Origin: an uncultured Bacilli bacterium
GTDB lineage: Bacteria > Bacillota_I > Bacilli_A > RF39 > UBA660
Reading direction: 5' to 3'
Assembly: GCA_947630575.1 (NCBI GenBank)
Contig: CANRIB010000011.1
Span: 1 to 32,628 of the forward strand
Length of the DNA stretch: 32,628 nucleotides
Each line of letters begins with the position of its first letter. The stretch's first letter is position 1. The notes beneath the pieces were generated by a model. The model was not told the DNA's origin. It made no database searches and saw nothing but the letters and a program-made list of their open reading frames with translations. Both the position numbers and the translations under genes were made by a program. This document shows positions 1-9,328 of the stretch, piece after piece.

Positions 1-85
1 AGCACTTACTAGTCGTACTTTTTATTCTTTTATCCCTTATAAACACTGGGTTTATTCAAAACTGTCCGTAGCTAAGCATTATTCT

Positions 86-1651
86 TTACTTCGGTACAAA
101 TGGACTTTCTGATTTTCCTGTCCCTGTAAATTGAGTATCAGCAGAGAGATTTATTACTGGGCGCACACCTAATGCGTTGTTCACAACGTAATTGCCGTTG
201 CCGAGGGAGCCAGAGTTACTCACAATGAACACGCGAGCAAATTGACTAGACCCGAAATTATAAAAGTAAGACGGAGTCATGGTCCAATAATCCTGATGTG
301 TATATAGCCAGTATTTATTATTATTTTGGTTAAAAAAACATCCTGCATATATTGCTTCATCTGAAGTTATTAATCCTACTGGATTTTTTAATTTCTTATT
401 TCCTACTATTGTTCCACTTGATGTTATTACTCCTTTTGAGTTTTGTCCTGTAAATAAATCTCTTGTTGGATTTGCACATTTTAATGATGGTCTTTGAGTT
501 GTATCTGCTTGTTCAGTACCACTTTGCAATAATCTATCCCATGGGGCATATGCTGTTTGGGTAGTTCCTGTACCACCTCCAGGTCCTTTATAACTCCCAT
601 GATCTGCTGCAGATAATCCTCTATCATTACAAAATCCTGTTTCCACATCTATTTTATCTACTTGAGGAGAGGCTCCTAAGTTTGTTTCTGTCCACCAACT
701 ATCTAACTTTCCTTTTATGGAGCTATCTGAAGGATTAGAATCCATAACTACTTGACTACTATCACTATTTGAATTATACATAAATCCTACATATCTATTA
801 TCACTTCGTGTTGAATTAAATGCATTTGTTCCTATCTGAGTTATACTTGTATTTGTTGCAGGAGCAGAAGAACCAGTTCCTGCATATATTAATCTTATTG
901 TTCCATTTCCATTTATTCGGATGATTCTCCACCATATATCGTCACTGCCTTTTTTTCCAAATTTTACCCAGTTATTATCTACTTCTCCTCTAAATACATA
1001 ACTTTTACCATAATCATCCACTGTATCATATATTCCATTTTGTTTCATATTATTTGTTTTACTATCTCCCGAATAACATGTTGTAGTACTAGAACCACAA
1101 CTTGGTCCTGTTACTGTTGTTATTGTTCCAAGAGAATTTCCAAGTTTTAAATTTGCCAATGTCTTTTCTGATGTTGGTTTACTTTCAACATCAAAATATA
1201 AATAACATTTAGTTCCCTGTTTTTTTATACCTTTAAAATTGACTCCACCATTTTCATATCCTATAGTAATACCACTATTATTTCTTTGATTATCAACCAT
1301 ACAATAAGAGTCATAAGTTCCATTACCTAAAGGTTTTAAAGAATATCCAGTTGTAGGAACTGTACCATTAGATGCTTTAGTATAACTATTAGGTTTGCCT
1401 TCATCACCTTGTTTATCTTGCAAATAAACAGCCATCAAATTAAAATCTGCTAATGAATAATTAATATTACCATTAACTATTTGCACACTTTTAGTTACTT
1501 GATATTTTGCTTTGCTATTTGTTATATACATTATTCCTATTGCTAATACTATTATTGTTATAGCTAAAATTATTTTCTTACTTTTCCATTTACTTAACTT
1601 TTCTATTCTCATTAATCTTCCCTTCTTTATAATTGACTTATTATCAATCAT
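86..1651 (-). CDS. Membrane-anchored surface protein with C-terminal variable, lectin-fold-like domain (paralog of 25084..26649)
   Basis: 521-aa ORF; N-terminal TM segment; motifs shared with 25084..26649: VNGN(I/V)xYSLADFNLMA, WWRIIRINGNGTIRLIYAG, PWDRLLQSG, NPVGLITSDE, LGVRPVINL, SPFVP. Confidence 0.85.
   Translation of the reverse strand: MIDNKSIIKKGRLMRIEKLSKWKSKKIILAITIIVLAIGIMYITNSKAKYQVTKSVQIVNGNINYSLADFNLMAVYLQDKQGDEGKPNSYTKASNGTVPTTGYSLKPLGNGTYDSYCMVDNQRNNSGITIGYENGGVNFKGIKKQGTKCYLYFDVESKPTSEKTLANLKLGNSLGTITTVTGPSCGSSTTTCYSGDSKTNNMKQNGIYDTVDDYGKSYVFRGEVDNNWVKFGKKGSDDIWWRIIRINGNGTIRLIYAGTGSSAPATNTSITQIGTNAFNSTRSDNRYVGFMYNSNSDSSQVVMDSNPSDSSIKGKLDSWWTETNLGASPQVDKIDVETGFCNDRGLSAADHGSYKGPGGGTGTTQTAYAPWDRLLQSGTEQADTTQRPSLKCANPTRDLFTGQNSKGVITSSGTIVGNKKLKNPVGLITSDEAIYAGCFFNQNNNKYWLYTHQDYWTMTPSYFYNFGSSQFARVFIVSNSGSLGNGNYVVNNALGVRPVINLSADTQFTGTGKSESPFVPK
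158..277 (-). other. Variable-region-like block (VR1) in the surface protein gene, 40 codons
   Basis: Minus strand reads actccgtcttac...gctcgcgtgttcattgtg...gtgaacaacgcattaggtgtgcgccca; GC-rich codons unlike the flanking gene; shares anchors GTGTTCATTGTG, GTGAACAAC and GGTGTGCGCCCA with 26470..26577. Confidence 0.6.
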
Positions 1652-1778
1652 ATTAGAAATTTCTAACTTATACTTAAATTATAAACTCTCATATACTAAA
1701 AGTCAAGAAAAATGTTGGTATTACATCTAATTTTTGGAATACTAAATTATTAATGAGAAAATTAGATTGGTGGTAATT

Positions 1779-2231
1779 ATGATATATAGTGAAAGAATAA
1801 GGGATTTAAGAGGATATGAGGCTATTAAGCAAGCTGAAGTTGCAAGGTATTTAGATTTAAATCCTGTTGTTTATGGGCATTTTGAGAGAGAAGAAACTAT
1901 AATGCCTCTTAAGTATTTAATTAAAGTTTGTTATTATTTAAATTGTTCTTTAGATTATATATTTGGTTTTACTAGTGATGTGAAATATGATAATATGAGG
2001 GAAGCAAGTGATAAAGTTAAAGTTGGAGTAAGACTAAAAGAGTGGAGAAAAGAAAATAAAATTACTCAAGAAAAGTTAGCAGAGTATCTACATACTAATC
2101 GTTCTTTGTTATCTAATTATGAAAAGGGGATATATTTAATTTCTACTTCATTTTTATATATGATTTGTAAAAAATATAAAGTAAGTGCAGATTATCTTTT
2201 AGGTAGAATAGATAATCCTAAATATTTTTAA
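1779..2231 (+). CDS. XRE-family transcriptional regulator with two HTH-like segments
   Basis: RLKEWRKENKITQEKLAEYLHTNRSLLSNYEKG is a classic HTH_3; a second HTH-like segment (AEVARYLDLNPVVYGHFERE) at the N-terminus; start moved to internal ATG. Confidence 0.75.
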   Translation: MIYSERIRDLRGYEAIKQAEVARYLDLNPVVYGHFEREETIMPLKYLIKVCYYLNCSLDYIFGFTSDVKYDNMREASDKVKVGVRLKEWRKENKITQEKLAEYLHTNRSLLSNYEKGIYLISTSFLYMICKKYKVSADYLLGRIDNPKYF

Positions 2232-2269
2232 ATAAAAAAGTTAATAACTTTCTCATTATTAACATTTTG

Positions 2270-3580
2270 TTAGTAGTCTAATAAAGCGAATATAGCATAT
2301 ATGGGTATAGATTTTATGTTGTCTTTTATTCCAAAGTTTTTAGTTGATAATCTAATGCTATATTTTGGTTTGTATTTTTCAATATATACTTTTAAGCTTT
2401 TACTTTGAGTGTTGTTTCCGGCTTTAACTTCAATTGGAATAATTCCATCATTGTTGTAGATTAAAAAGTCTATTTCTGCACTATTGTTACTATTCCAAAA
2501 ATATAGAGGTTTATTATAAGCGCTTAGTTCACTTGCTATAAAGTTTTCCGCAATAATACCTTTATACATAAAGTTTGTATCTAATAATATATCATTGTAT
2601 TTAATATTTAGGAGTTTAGTTAAAATTCCTATATCATTTATATATAATTTAAAAGTTTTTTCGTCAATAAATGGTGTTAAAGGTATTTCGGGTCTAGTTA
2701 TTAAATCTGATTTATATATTAGATTAGAAGCAAGTAGCCATTCTAAAGATGTTTCATACTCTCTTTTACCATGTTTTAAATTGGTATCTGTAATTTTGTT
2801 ATATTGAAATTTATTGGAGTTATTTGCTAATTGTTTAGGAATTGAGCGATATAATTCTTCAATTTTTACAGCCTCTTTTTTATTGTAAATATATTTATTC
2901 ATGTCCGCTAAATATGAGAAGATAATTTCTTCAATAATTTCACCTTTAAAGTTTAGAATATCATAATTGATTTTTTTTAATTCTTTAATAGCTTCTGGCA
3001 TACCACCAGTGCATAAATATAATCTGTATAGTTTTAATATTTTGTCATGAATTATTAATGGAGTTCCATTTTTAGTATGTTCTTTGATTTCGGTTATCCA
3101 ACTTTCATGATTGGTGGCAGTTAAAAATTCTTCAAAAGTTAGGGGATACATATATTTGATTTTTACTTTGCCAACTGGAAATGAAGAATTGAATCTTTTT
3201 AATTTAACACCTAGAAGAGAGCCTGCACATATTATAATAAATTTTGTTTTATGTTCTTGAAAGAATTTTAAAGCGGAGATTAGTTCTTCACTTTCTTGAA
3301 TTTCATCAAAAAATAAAATAGTTTCTTCAATATTACTTTTAATGTCTAATCTTAAAAGCATTTGTTCATATATATCTTGTAATGATAATTCTTGTTTAAA
3401 TAGAGCAATAATATCTTTATGTTCTAGTAGATTTATATATACATAATGCTTAAATTCATTTTGACAAAATTCATTTATTATGTAGGTTTTGCCTGTTTGT
3501 CTTGCTCCAATAATCATAAGGGGTGTTTCAATGTTATTATTTTTCCAATTTAGTAGTTCTTGATATATTTTTCTTTGCAT
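2270..3580 (-). CDS. AAA family ATPase with DUF4143-type C-terminal domain
   Basis: Walker A IIGARQTGKTYI, ILFFDEIQE, C-terminal FWNSNNSAEIDFLI...IPIEVKAG nuclease-like motif. Confidence 0.85.
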   Translation of the reverse strand: MQRKIYQELLNWKNNNIETPLMIIGARQTGKTYIINEFCQNEFKHYVYINLLEHKDIIALFKQELSLQDIYEQMLLRLDIKSNIEETILFFDEIQESEELISALKFFQEHKTKFIIICAGSLLGVKLKRFNSSFPVGKVKIKYMYPLTFEEFLTATNHESWITEIKEHTKNGTPLIIHDKILKLYRLYLCTGGMPEAIKELKKINYDILNFKGEIIEEIIFSYLADMNKYIYNKKEAVKIEELYRSIPKQLANNSNKFQYNKITDTNLKHGKREYETSLEWLLASNLIYKSDLITRPEIPLTPFIDEKTFKLYINDIGILTKLLNIKYNDILLDTNFMYKGIIAENFIASELSAYNKPLYFWNSNNSAEIDFLIYNNDGIIPIEVKAGNNTQSKSLKVYIEKYKPKYSIRLSTKNFGIKDNIKSIPIYAIFALLDY

Positions 3581-3630
3581 TTTAAATCACCTATTATAAA
3601 AATAGCATATTCTGGCTTAATTGTCAATTG

Positions 3631-3721
3631 TTTTGGAGAAAAATGATAGGACTTTTTATATAAAAATGGAGATTTTTGACACCACTTTTTGATTAAAAAT
3701 GGAGAAAAATGGCACGACTTT
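3631..3721. repeat. Three degenerate ~30-bp tandem units
   Basis: ttttggagaaaaatgataggactttttata / taaaaatggagatttttgacaccacttttt / gattaaaaatggagaaaaatggcacgacttta. Confidence 0.6.
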
Positions 3722-5213
3722 AGATTATTAGGCTTGGTGTGTCAGTCATTTCTTCGGGTAAAGCGATATCCATATATTCAAGAATAGTAGGGGCAACATT
3801 GGTTAAATCGCCACTTTTTTTAAGGGTTATGGTGTTATCTGTTATAATAAATGGCACTTTACTTGTTGTGTGGGTTGTTACAGGATTTCCTGATTCATCA
3901 AGCATGATGTCGGCATTTCCATGGTCTGCTAGGATAAACATAGTGTAGAAATTATCTTTAGCCACTTCAAATAGTCTTTCTAGACAAACATCAACTGTAG
4001 TTACAGCTTTCATGGTTGCTTCTAAATTACCTGTATGACCAACCATATCAGGATTAGCAAAATTCATAAAGATAAAGTCTGTATCTTTTTCCATGGCTGT
4101 GATAGCTTTTTTAGTTATTTCCGTAGCGCTCATTTCAGGTTTTAAATCATATGTTTCAACTTTAGGTGAAGGAATTAGAATTTTATCACATTTATCAATT
4201 TTGCCATTATACATACCATCAAAGAAATAAGTTACGTGGGCATATTTTTCTGTTTCGGCAATTCTTGCTTGAGTTAAACCTAAAGTACTTAAATATCTTC
4301 CTAAAGAGTTGGTTACATTTATATCTTCTAAGAAATTAATAGTTTTAATATCTTTATCAAGTGGGAAAAATGAGTAAATTTTTGAATTGCTAAAATTATA
4401 AGTTGGGAAAGCATCTGTTTCAGAGTTTAGAGTTTTAATTATTTGTTTTCCACGATCACTGCGATAGTTCATCCATAAAATTAAATCTCCATCTTTAATG
4501 GTATTTTCAGGGTGAATAATTAAAGGATATAAAAATTCGTCAGTCATATTTTTTTTGTATAAATTTAAGATGCCTTCAGTGGCGGTTTTAGCAGAAATGC
4601 CAATGCCTTTAGTTAATAAGTCATAATAGACTTTAGTTCTATCATAATTATTATCACGATCCATCGCATAGTATCTACCACATAAAGAAGTAATATCTGC
4701 ATTTGGATTATCTTTTATTCTATTTTCTAAATCACTAATAAAATTTATACCAGCATTTACTTTGGTATCTCTTCCATCCGTAATTAAATGAAAATGGATT
4801 TTTTTAGCATTACTCTCTTTTAATAATTCATATACACTTAAAAAGTGTTCTAGATTAGAGTGAACTTTGCCATCACTATAAAGACCGATTATATGTACTG
4901 TTTTTTCTTTGGCTTCATTTAGAAAATCATTAAAAGCATTATTGCTAGTATTTATTTCTTTTAAGAATTCAGTTATTCTAGGTCCATGTTGAGTTATTTT
5001 TCGTCCAGCACCGATGGTCATGTGGCCAATTTCACTGTTGCCAAATTCGCCGGGATTAAGTCCGACATATTCTTCTGATGCAAAAAGAGTGGTGTGAGGA
5101 AAATTATTCCATAGACGGTCAAAATTCTTGGTGTCCGCCATTTTAATGGCATTTCCATATTCTTCTTCACGATAACCAAAACCATCTAAAATTACTGTTA
5201 AAATTTTTCGCAT
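3720..5213 (-). CDS. gpmI: 2,3-bisphosphoglycerate-independent phosphoglycerate mutase
   Basis: ILDGFGYREEEYGNAI, GNSEIGHMTIGAGR, LITDGRDT, FILADHGNAD motifs. Confidence 0.95.
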   Translation of the reverse strand: MRKILTVILDGFGYREEEYGNAIKMADTKNFDRLWNNFPHTTLFASEEYVGLNPGEFGNSEIGHMTIGAGRKITQHGPRITEFLKEINTSNNAFNDFLNEAKEKTVHIIGLYSDGKVHSNLEHFLSVYELLKESNAKKIHFHLITDGRDTKVNAGINFISDLENRIKDNPNADITSLCGRYYAMDRDNNYDRTKVYYDLLTKGIGISAKTATEGILNLYKKNMTDEFLYPLIIHPENTIKDGDLILWMNYRSDRGKQIIKTLNSETDAFPTYNFSNSKIYSFFPLDKDIKTINFLEDINVTNSLGRYLSTLGLTQARIAETEKYAHVTYFFDGMYNGKIDKCDKILIPSPKVETYDLKPEMSATEITKKAITAMEKDTDFIFMNFANPDMVGHTGNLEATMKAVTTVDVCLERLFEVAKDNFYTMFILADHGNADIMLDESGNPVTTHTTSKVPFIITDNTITLKKSGDLTNVAPTILEYMDIALPEEMTDTPSLII

Positions 5214-5292
5214 TTAACTCACCTTTTCTATTAAATAATACCATAAATTTTAATAAATTACAAATTGTTACAAGAAAAAAAGGCTTAAGCCT

Positions 5293-6066
5293 TTAAATAT
5301 GTAATAGTTTACGGTCAAAGCGAAGTCTATCGGCGATGGTGGCAATAAACTCGGAATTTGTTGGTTTAGCTCGGTCAAAAGCAACAGAGTTACCAAATAT
5401 TTCTTCCATTAATTCATAATCTCCACGATTCCAACTAACTTCAATCGCATGTCTGATAGCTCTTTCAACACGAGATGCGGTGGTAGAAAATCTAAGAGCT
5501 ACTTCAGGGTATATTTCTTTGGTGATACCACTGTAGGCATCACTATTTTTATAGAATAAAAATACACTTTCTCTTATATATGTATATCCTTTAATATGAC
5601 TTGGAATACCTAATTGATGTAATAATTTACTGATAGCAACATGAACTTCTCGGTCTTTGTCATTTAATTCAATTGTTTTTACAAGTTCACGATTAGATAA
5701 TTCTAATATTCTGGTTTCTAATGCTAACATGCTGAAAGGTTTCAACATATAATAGCTGACACCATAATTATTAGTCATATTTATGGTATATTCTTTTTTG
5801 TAACTGGTGATGACGATGATTTTTTTCTTGATGTTTTCTTCTTTCATCTTTTGCAAAATGGTTATACCATCAACTTCAGGCAAGATTAAATCCATGACGA
5901 TAATGTCAAACTCATTTTGGTTGTTAAGTATGTAATCTAAAGCAACCTCCCCATTTTCAATTGTGTTTACAACTTTGATTACTGCGTGACTACTAAATTG
6001 TTCTTTGATTTTAGTTGTAACGTTTTCGTTATTGTCCACAACTAAAACTCTTGTTATGTTTTCCAT
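5293..6066 (-). CDS. spo0A: Sporulation transcription factor Spo0A
   Basis: Receiver domain (VLVVDNNE...MDLILPEVDG...TSYKK) plus Spo0A C-terminal domain (LLHQLGIPSHIKGYTYIRE...RVERAIRHAIEVSWNRGD). Confidence 0.95.
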   Translation of the reverse strand: MENITRVLVVDNNENVTTKIKEQFSSHAVIKVVNTIENGEVALDYILNNQNEFDIIVMDLILPEVDGITILQKMKEENIKKKIIVITSYKKEYTINMTNNYGVSYYMLKPFSMLALETRILELSNRELVKTIELNDKDREVHVAISKLLHQLGIPSHIKGYTYIRESVFLFYKNSDAYSGITKEIYPEVALRFSTTASRVERAIRHAIEVSWNRGDYELMEEIFGNSVAFDRAKPTNSEFIATIADRLRFDRKLLHI

Positions 6067-6111
6067 TTTCTTCTCCTTACATTTAGTTACTTATTTACTA
6101 CACGCATGATT

Positions 6112-6140
6112 ATTGTATCACACATAGCTAAATGTATCAA
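6112..6140 (-). promoter_or_regulatory. Putative sigma-A promoter of spo0A
   Basis: Minus strand TTGATA - 17 nt - TACAAT about 45 nt upstream of the spo0A start. Confidence 0.55.
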
Positions 6141-6147
6141 GTAAATG

Positions 6148-6197
6148 TTTTGACAAGTTTTGTCTAATCGTGTAAACAAAAGTCGAATTATGTCGAA
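6148..6197. promoter_or_regulatory. Cluster of 0A-box-like sites upstream of spo0A
   Basis: TTTTGACAA (6148), TGTCTAA (6161), AGTCGAA (6181), TGTCGAA (6191) resemble the TGNCGAA / TTTGTCRAA consensus. Confidence 0.5.
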
Positions 6198-6206
6198 AAA
6201 AAATAA

Positions 6207-6953
6207 CTATTTGTTTGGATTAGTCATTTTTTCTATGATTAACTCTAAATTCGCAGGGTTAAGACCGGAGGAACTTATAATAAAACCATTTAATTCCGAA
6301 ATGTCGTCAAATTCTTTAATATTTTCAGGGGTAATGTTACCACCAAAAACAATGGTTATTTGATGGCCATAGTAGGCATAAATTAAATCTTTTAGAAATT
6401 TAATGGTGTCTTTTATTTTATTAATATTATAAGGGGTATTAGTGCCAATTAGATAAGTAGGTTCATATGCTAAAATTATATTAGATAAATATTGGGGATT
6501 AATGTTATTAAATATTTGAGAAATATATCTACTTAAAGTTTGGTATTCTACTTTGCGGGCTAGTTCTTCTTTAGTTTCACCAAGACAGATAATAACTTTT
6601 AAATCTTGTTCTAAAGCGTTTTTAACTTTATTAATTATTTCACTCATGGTTTCATGATAATATTTTTGTCTTTCATAATGACCAATTATGGTGTATTTAA
6701 CATCAAGGCTTTTTAACTGTTTAATAGTTATATTACTGGTAACATTACTAAAGTTATTAGAGCTTATATCTTGGGTACATAAATTAATATTAGAGTCTTT
6801 AAACATGGGTAAATATATATTACTTGGAGCTAATATAAAATTTAGATTATTAAAATTTAAATGGTCTAAATAATCTTTATATAAAAGCATTTCATGGTAG
6901 TTTTTTTGAGCTTTTAAATTACAAATCAAGTGTTTCAATATTATCTTCCTCAC
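6207..6953 (-). CDS. tpiA: Triosephosphate isomerase, divergent
   Basis: CNLK, IGHYERQ, AYEPTYLIGT, FGGNITPENI retain the catalytic Lys/His/Glu contexts; directly downstream of pgk. Start may be the TTG at ~6938. Confidence 0.85.
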   Translation of the reverse strand: MRKIILKHLICNLKAQKNYHEMLLYKDYLDHLNFNNLNFILAPSNIYLPMFKDSNINLCTQDISSNNFSNVTSNITIKQLKSLDVKYTIIGHYERQKYYHETMSEIINKVKNALEQDLKVIICLGETKEELARKVEYQTLSRYISQIFNNINPQYLSNIILAYEPTYLIGTNTPYNINKIKDTIKFLKDLIYAYYGHQITIVFGGNITPENIKEFDDISELNGFIISSSGLNPANLELIIEKMTNPNK

Positions 6954-8139
6954 TTATAGCTTCAATTCCTGGCAATGTTTTTTTAGCAAGATATTCTAAG
7001 GTAGCTCCTCCTCCACTGGAAACATATTTAAAGTCAGATTTAAAGCCTAAACTATTCATGGCCGATATGGTGTCGCCTCCACCAATAATTACTTTTCCAG
7101 AAGTATTTTTAAGAGCATTAAATATTTCCATTGTTCCATTTTTGTAAGCATTTTCTTCATATATACCCATTGTTCCATTAATAAAAATGGTTTTACTTTC
7201 GTTTATAATTTTACTATATTTAGCAGTAGTTTTAGAGCCTATATCTTTAATAATATCATTATCTTCAATTTTATTAATATTTTTTAAGGTTGGTTTTTCA
7301 TTATAGGTTGTTTCAACAACTGCATCTAGAGGAAAAGCAAATTTTTCTTTGTAATTTAACATTAAAGTTTTTAGTTCTTCGATTGTTTTAAGATTCGTGG
7401 TTCTAAGAGAAGTGCCAACATTTAGGCCTAAACTTGCTAAAAAGGAATTAGCAATACCACCACTTACTAATAAGTGATTACATTTAGGTATTAAGCTTTT
7501 AATAATTTCTAGTTTATCGTCAACCTTAGCTCCTCCGACAATGACAGTGAAAGGAACTTCGGGATTTAATAAGTTATCATTTAACATATTTAGTTCTTCT
7601 TCAACAAGAAAACCTAGACAGTTGGGCAAGTATTTAGGAATACCTACGACACTGGTATGAGCACGATGGAGTGAGGCAAAAGCATCTTGGACAAAAACTT
7701 CACCAAGACTAGCAAGTTTTTGGGCAGTTTCTTCATTTAAGTTGGATTCTAGTTTATTTGGTATATCTAAAAAACGGGTATTTTCTAATAATAATATTTC
7801 TTTTGGTTGAAGATTTAAAGCCATATTTTTGGTTTCTTCTGATAATATATCGGAAGCAAATTTTACTTCAGTATTTAAAAGATTACTTAAAACATTTTTT
7901 ACAGGTAAAAGAGAATTTTCCTTTTTATCTTCTTCAGTTTTAATTCGTCCTAAATGGCTCATGATTATAACTTTACAATTATTTTCTAGAAGATATTTAA
8001 TGGTTTTAAGACTTTTTTCGATTTTGGTAGTATCTAGGACATTGCCACCTTTAATTGGAACATTTAAATCACATCTTACTAATACTCGTTTATCTTTAAT
8101 ATACATATTTTTTAATGTCTGTTTCATATTATCCCTCAT
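6919..8139 (-). CDS. pgk: Phosphoglycerate kinase
   Basis: RVLVRCDLNVPI, SHLGR, ENTRF, VIVGGAKVDDKL, GGGDT, SSGGGATLEYL; likely start at Met5. Confidence 0.95.
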   Translation of the reverse strand: MRDNMKQTLKNMYIKDKRVLVRCDLNVPIKGGNVLDTTKIEKSLKTIKYLLENNCKVIIMSHLGRIKTEEDKKENSLLPVKNVLSNLLNTEVKFASDILSEETKNMALNLQPKEILLLENTRFLDIPNKLESNLNEETAQKLASLGEVFVQDAFASLHRAHTSVVGIPKYLPNCLGFLVEEELNMLNDNLLNPEVPFTVIVGGAKVDDKLEIIKSLIPKCNHLLVSGGIANSFLASLGLNVGTSLRTTNLKTIEELKTLMLNYKEKFAFPLDAVVETTYNEKPTLKNINKIEDNDIIKDIGSKTTAKYSKIINESKTIFINGTMGIYEENAYKNGTMEIFNALKNTSGKVIIGGGDTISAMNSLGFKSDFKYVSSGGGATLEYLAKKTLPGIEAISEEDNIETLDL

Positions 8140-8319
8140 ATTCTTTTTATATTATAACTTATTTAGGTTATATTTTGTAGTTAAAAGTTATATTTTTTAC
8201 TTTAAATTACAAATTTTTTCTTTTTTAGAATATTTAAAAGTTTATTTTTGATGTTGTTAGAGGTTTTTGAATAAATATTTTTCTATAGTACTTCATATTA
8301 TTAGATTATAGGAGGCATT

Positions 8320-9276
8320 ATGAATAGATTACTGGGATTAGTAGTAATAGTATTATTGCCGGTAACGTTTGTTACTTATAATAAAGATGAAGCAGTTATG
8401 GCAGGAGAAAGTTTAGAAAATTATAATTTAGAATGGCAAGTTAAAGATTCGTTTAAAGAAGAAGAAAGTAAAAGTTATCAAGTGTTAATTAGTAACAACA
8501 AAGATAGAAGTAATGCTTTTTCTTTGGATTTGGAAGATTATATAATTGGAGTGGTGGCAGGAGAAATGCCCGCATCTTTTAATAAAGAAGCTTTGAAAGC
8601 TCAGGCCGTCGCGGCTAGAACATATGCCCTTTATAAAATGCAAAATATTGAAAATTATGTGCTTTTAACAAGTGTCAGTGACCAAGTTTATCTTAGTATG
8701 GATGCTATGAAGAAAAAATGGGGTAATGATTTTGATTATTACTATAACCGAGTTAAAGAGGCAGTTGATAGTACTAAAGGCGAAGTTTTAACATATAATG
8801 ATGAGCTAATTATCGCGTATTATTTTGCTATATCTAATGGATATACTGATGATGGTAAAACAGTTTTTAATGATGATAAAGCTTATTTAATGAGTGTTGA
8901 TTCTTCTTGGGATAAAAATTATAAAGCCTATTATTCAGAGGCTACAATTCCTAAAAATACTTTTTGTTCTTGTTTAAGTATTAGTTGTGATGCCATTAAC
9001 ATTAGTAATGTTGTTCGTAGTGATAGTCATTATGTTAGACAGATTACAATTAATGGGAAAACATTTACAGGGTTGCAAGTATTTAATAAATTAAGTCTTA
9101 AGTCAACTGATTTTGAAATTATAGTTCAGGGTGATAGTGTTAAAGTTAAGACTTATGGTTTTGGCCATAGTGTGGGTATGAGTCAATATGGGGCTCAGGG
9201 GATGGCTAATTCGGGATATTCTTATCAAGATATTTTGAAACATTATTATCAAAATACAGAAATAAATAAAATTTAA
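8320..9276 (+). CDS. spoIID: Stage II sporulation protein D (SpoIID/LytB)
   Basis: YIIGVVAGEMPASFNKEALKAQAVAARTYAL and GFGHSVGMSQYGAQGMA motifs. Confidence 0.93.
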   Translation: MNRLLGLVVIVLLPVTFVTYNKDEAVMAGESLENYNLEWQVKDSFKEEESKSYQVLISNNKDRSNAFSLDLEDYIIGVVAGEMPASFNKEALKAQAVAARTYALYKMQNIENYVLLTSVSDQVYLSMDAMKKKWGNDFDYYYNRVKEAVDSTKGEVLTYNDELIIAYYFAISNGYTDDGKTVFNDDKAYLMSVDSSWDKNYKAYYSEATIPKNTFCSCLSISCDAINISNVVRSDSHYVRQITINGKTFTGLQVFNKLSLKSTDFEIIVQGDSVKVKTYGFGHSVGMSQYGAQGMANSGYSYQDILKHYYQNTEINKI

Positions 9277-9328
9277 GTATAAAATTTATAAAGTTGCTCA
9301 CTTTAATAGTAAGAAAGGTGAGTAATAA

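Noticed and set aside
15-86. Imperfect stem across the first surface gene's stop (CCGAAGTAAAG/CTTAGCTACGG)
   Set aside because: Three mismatches in 11; not distinguishable from chance.
1512-1730. 72-aa ORF opposite the start of the first surface gene
   Set aside because: Low-complexity hydrophobic antisense of the TM region; no independent support.
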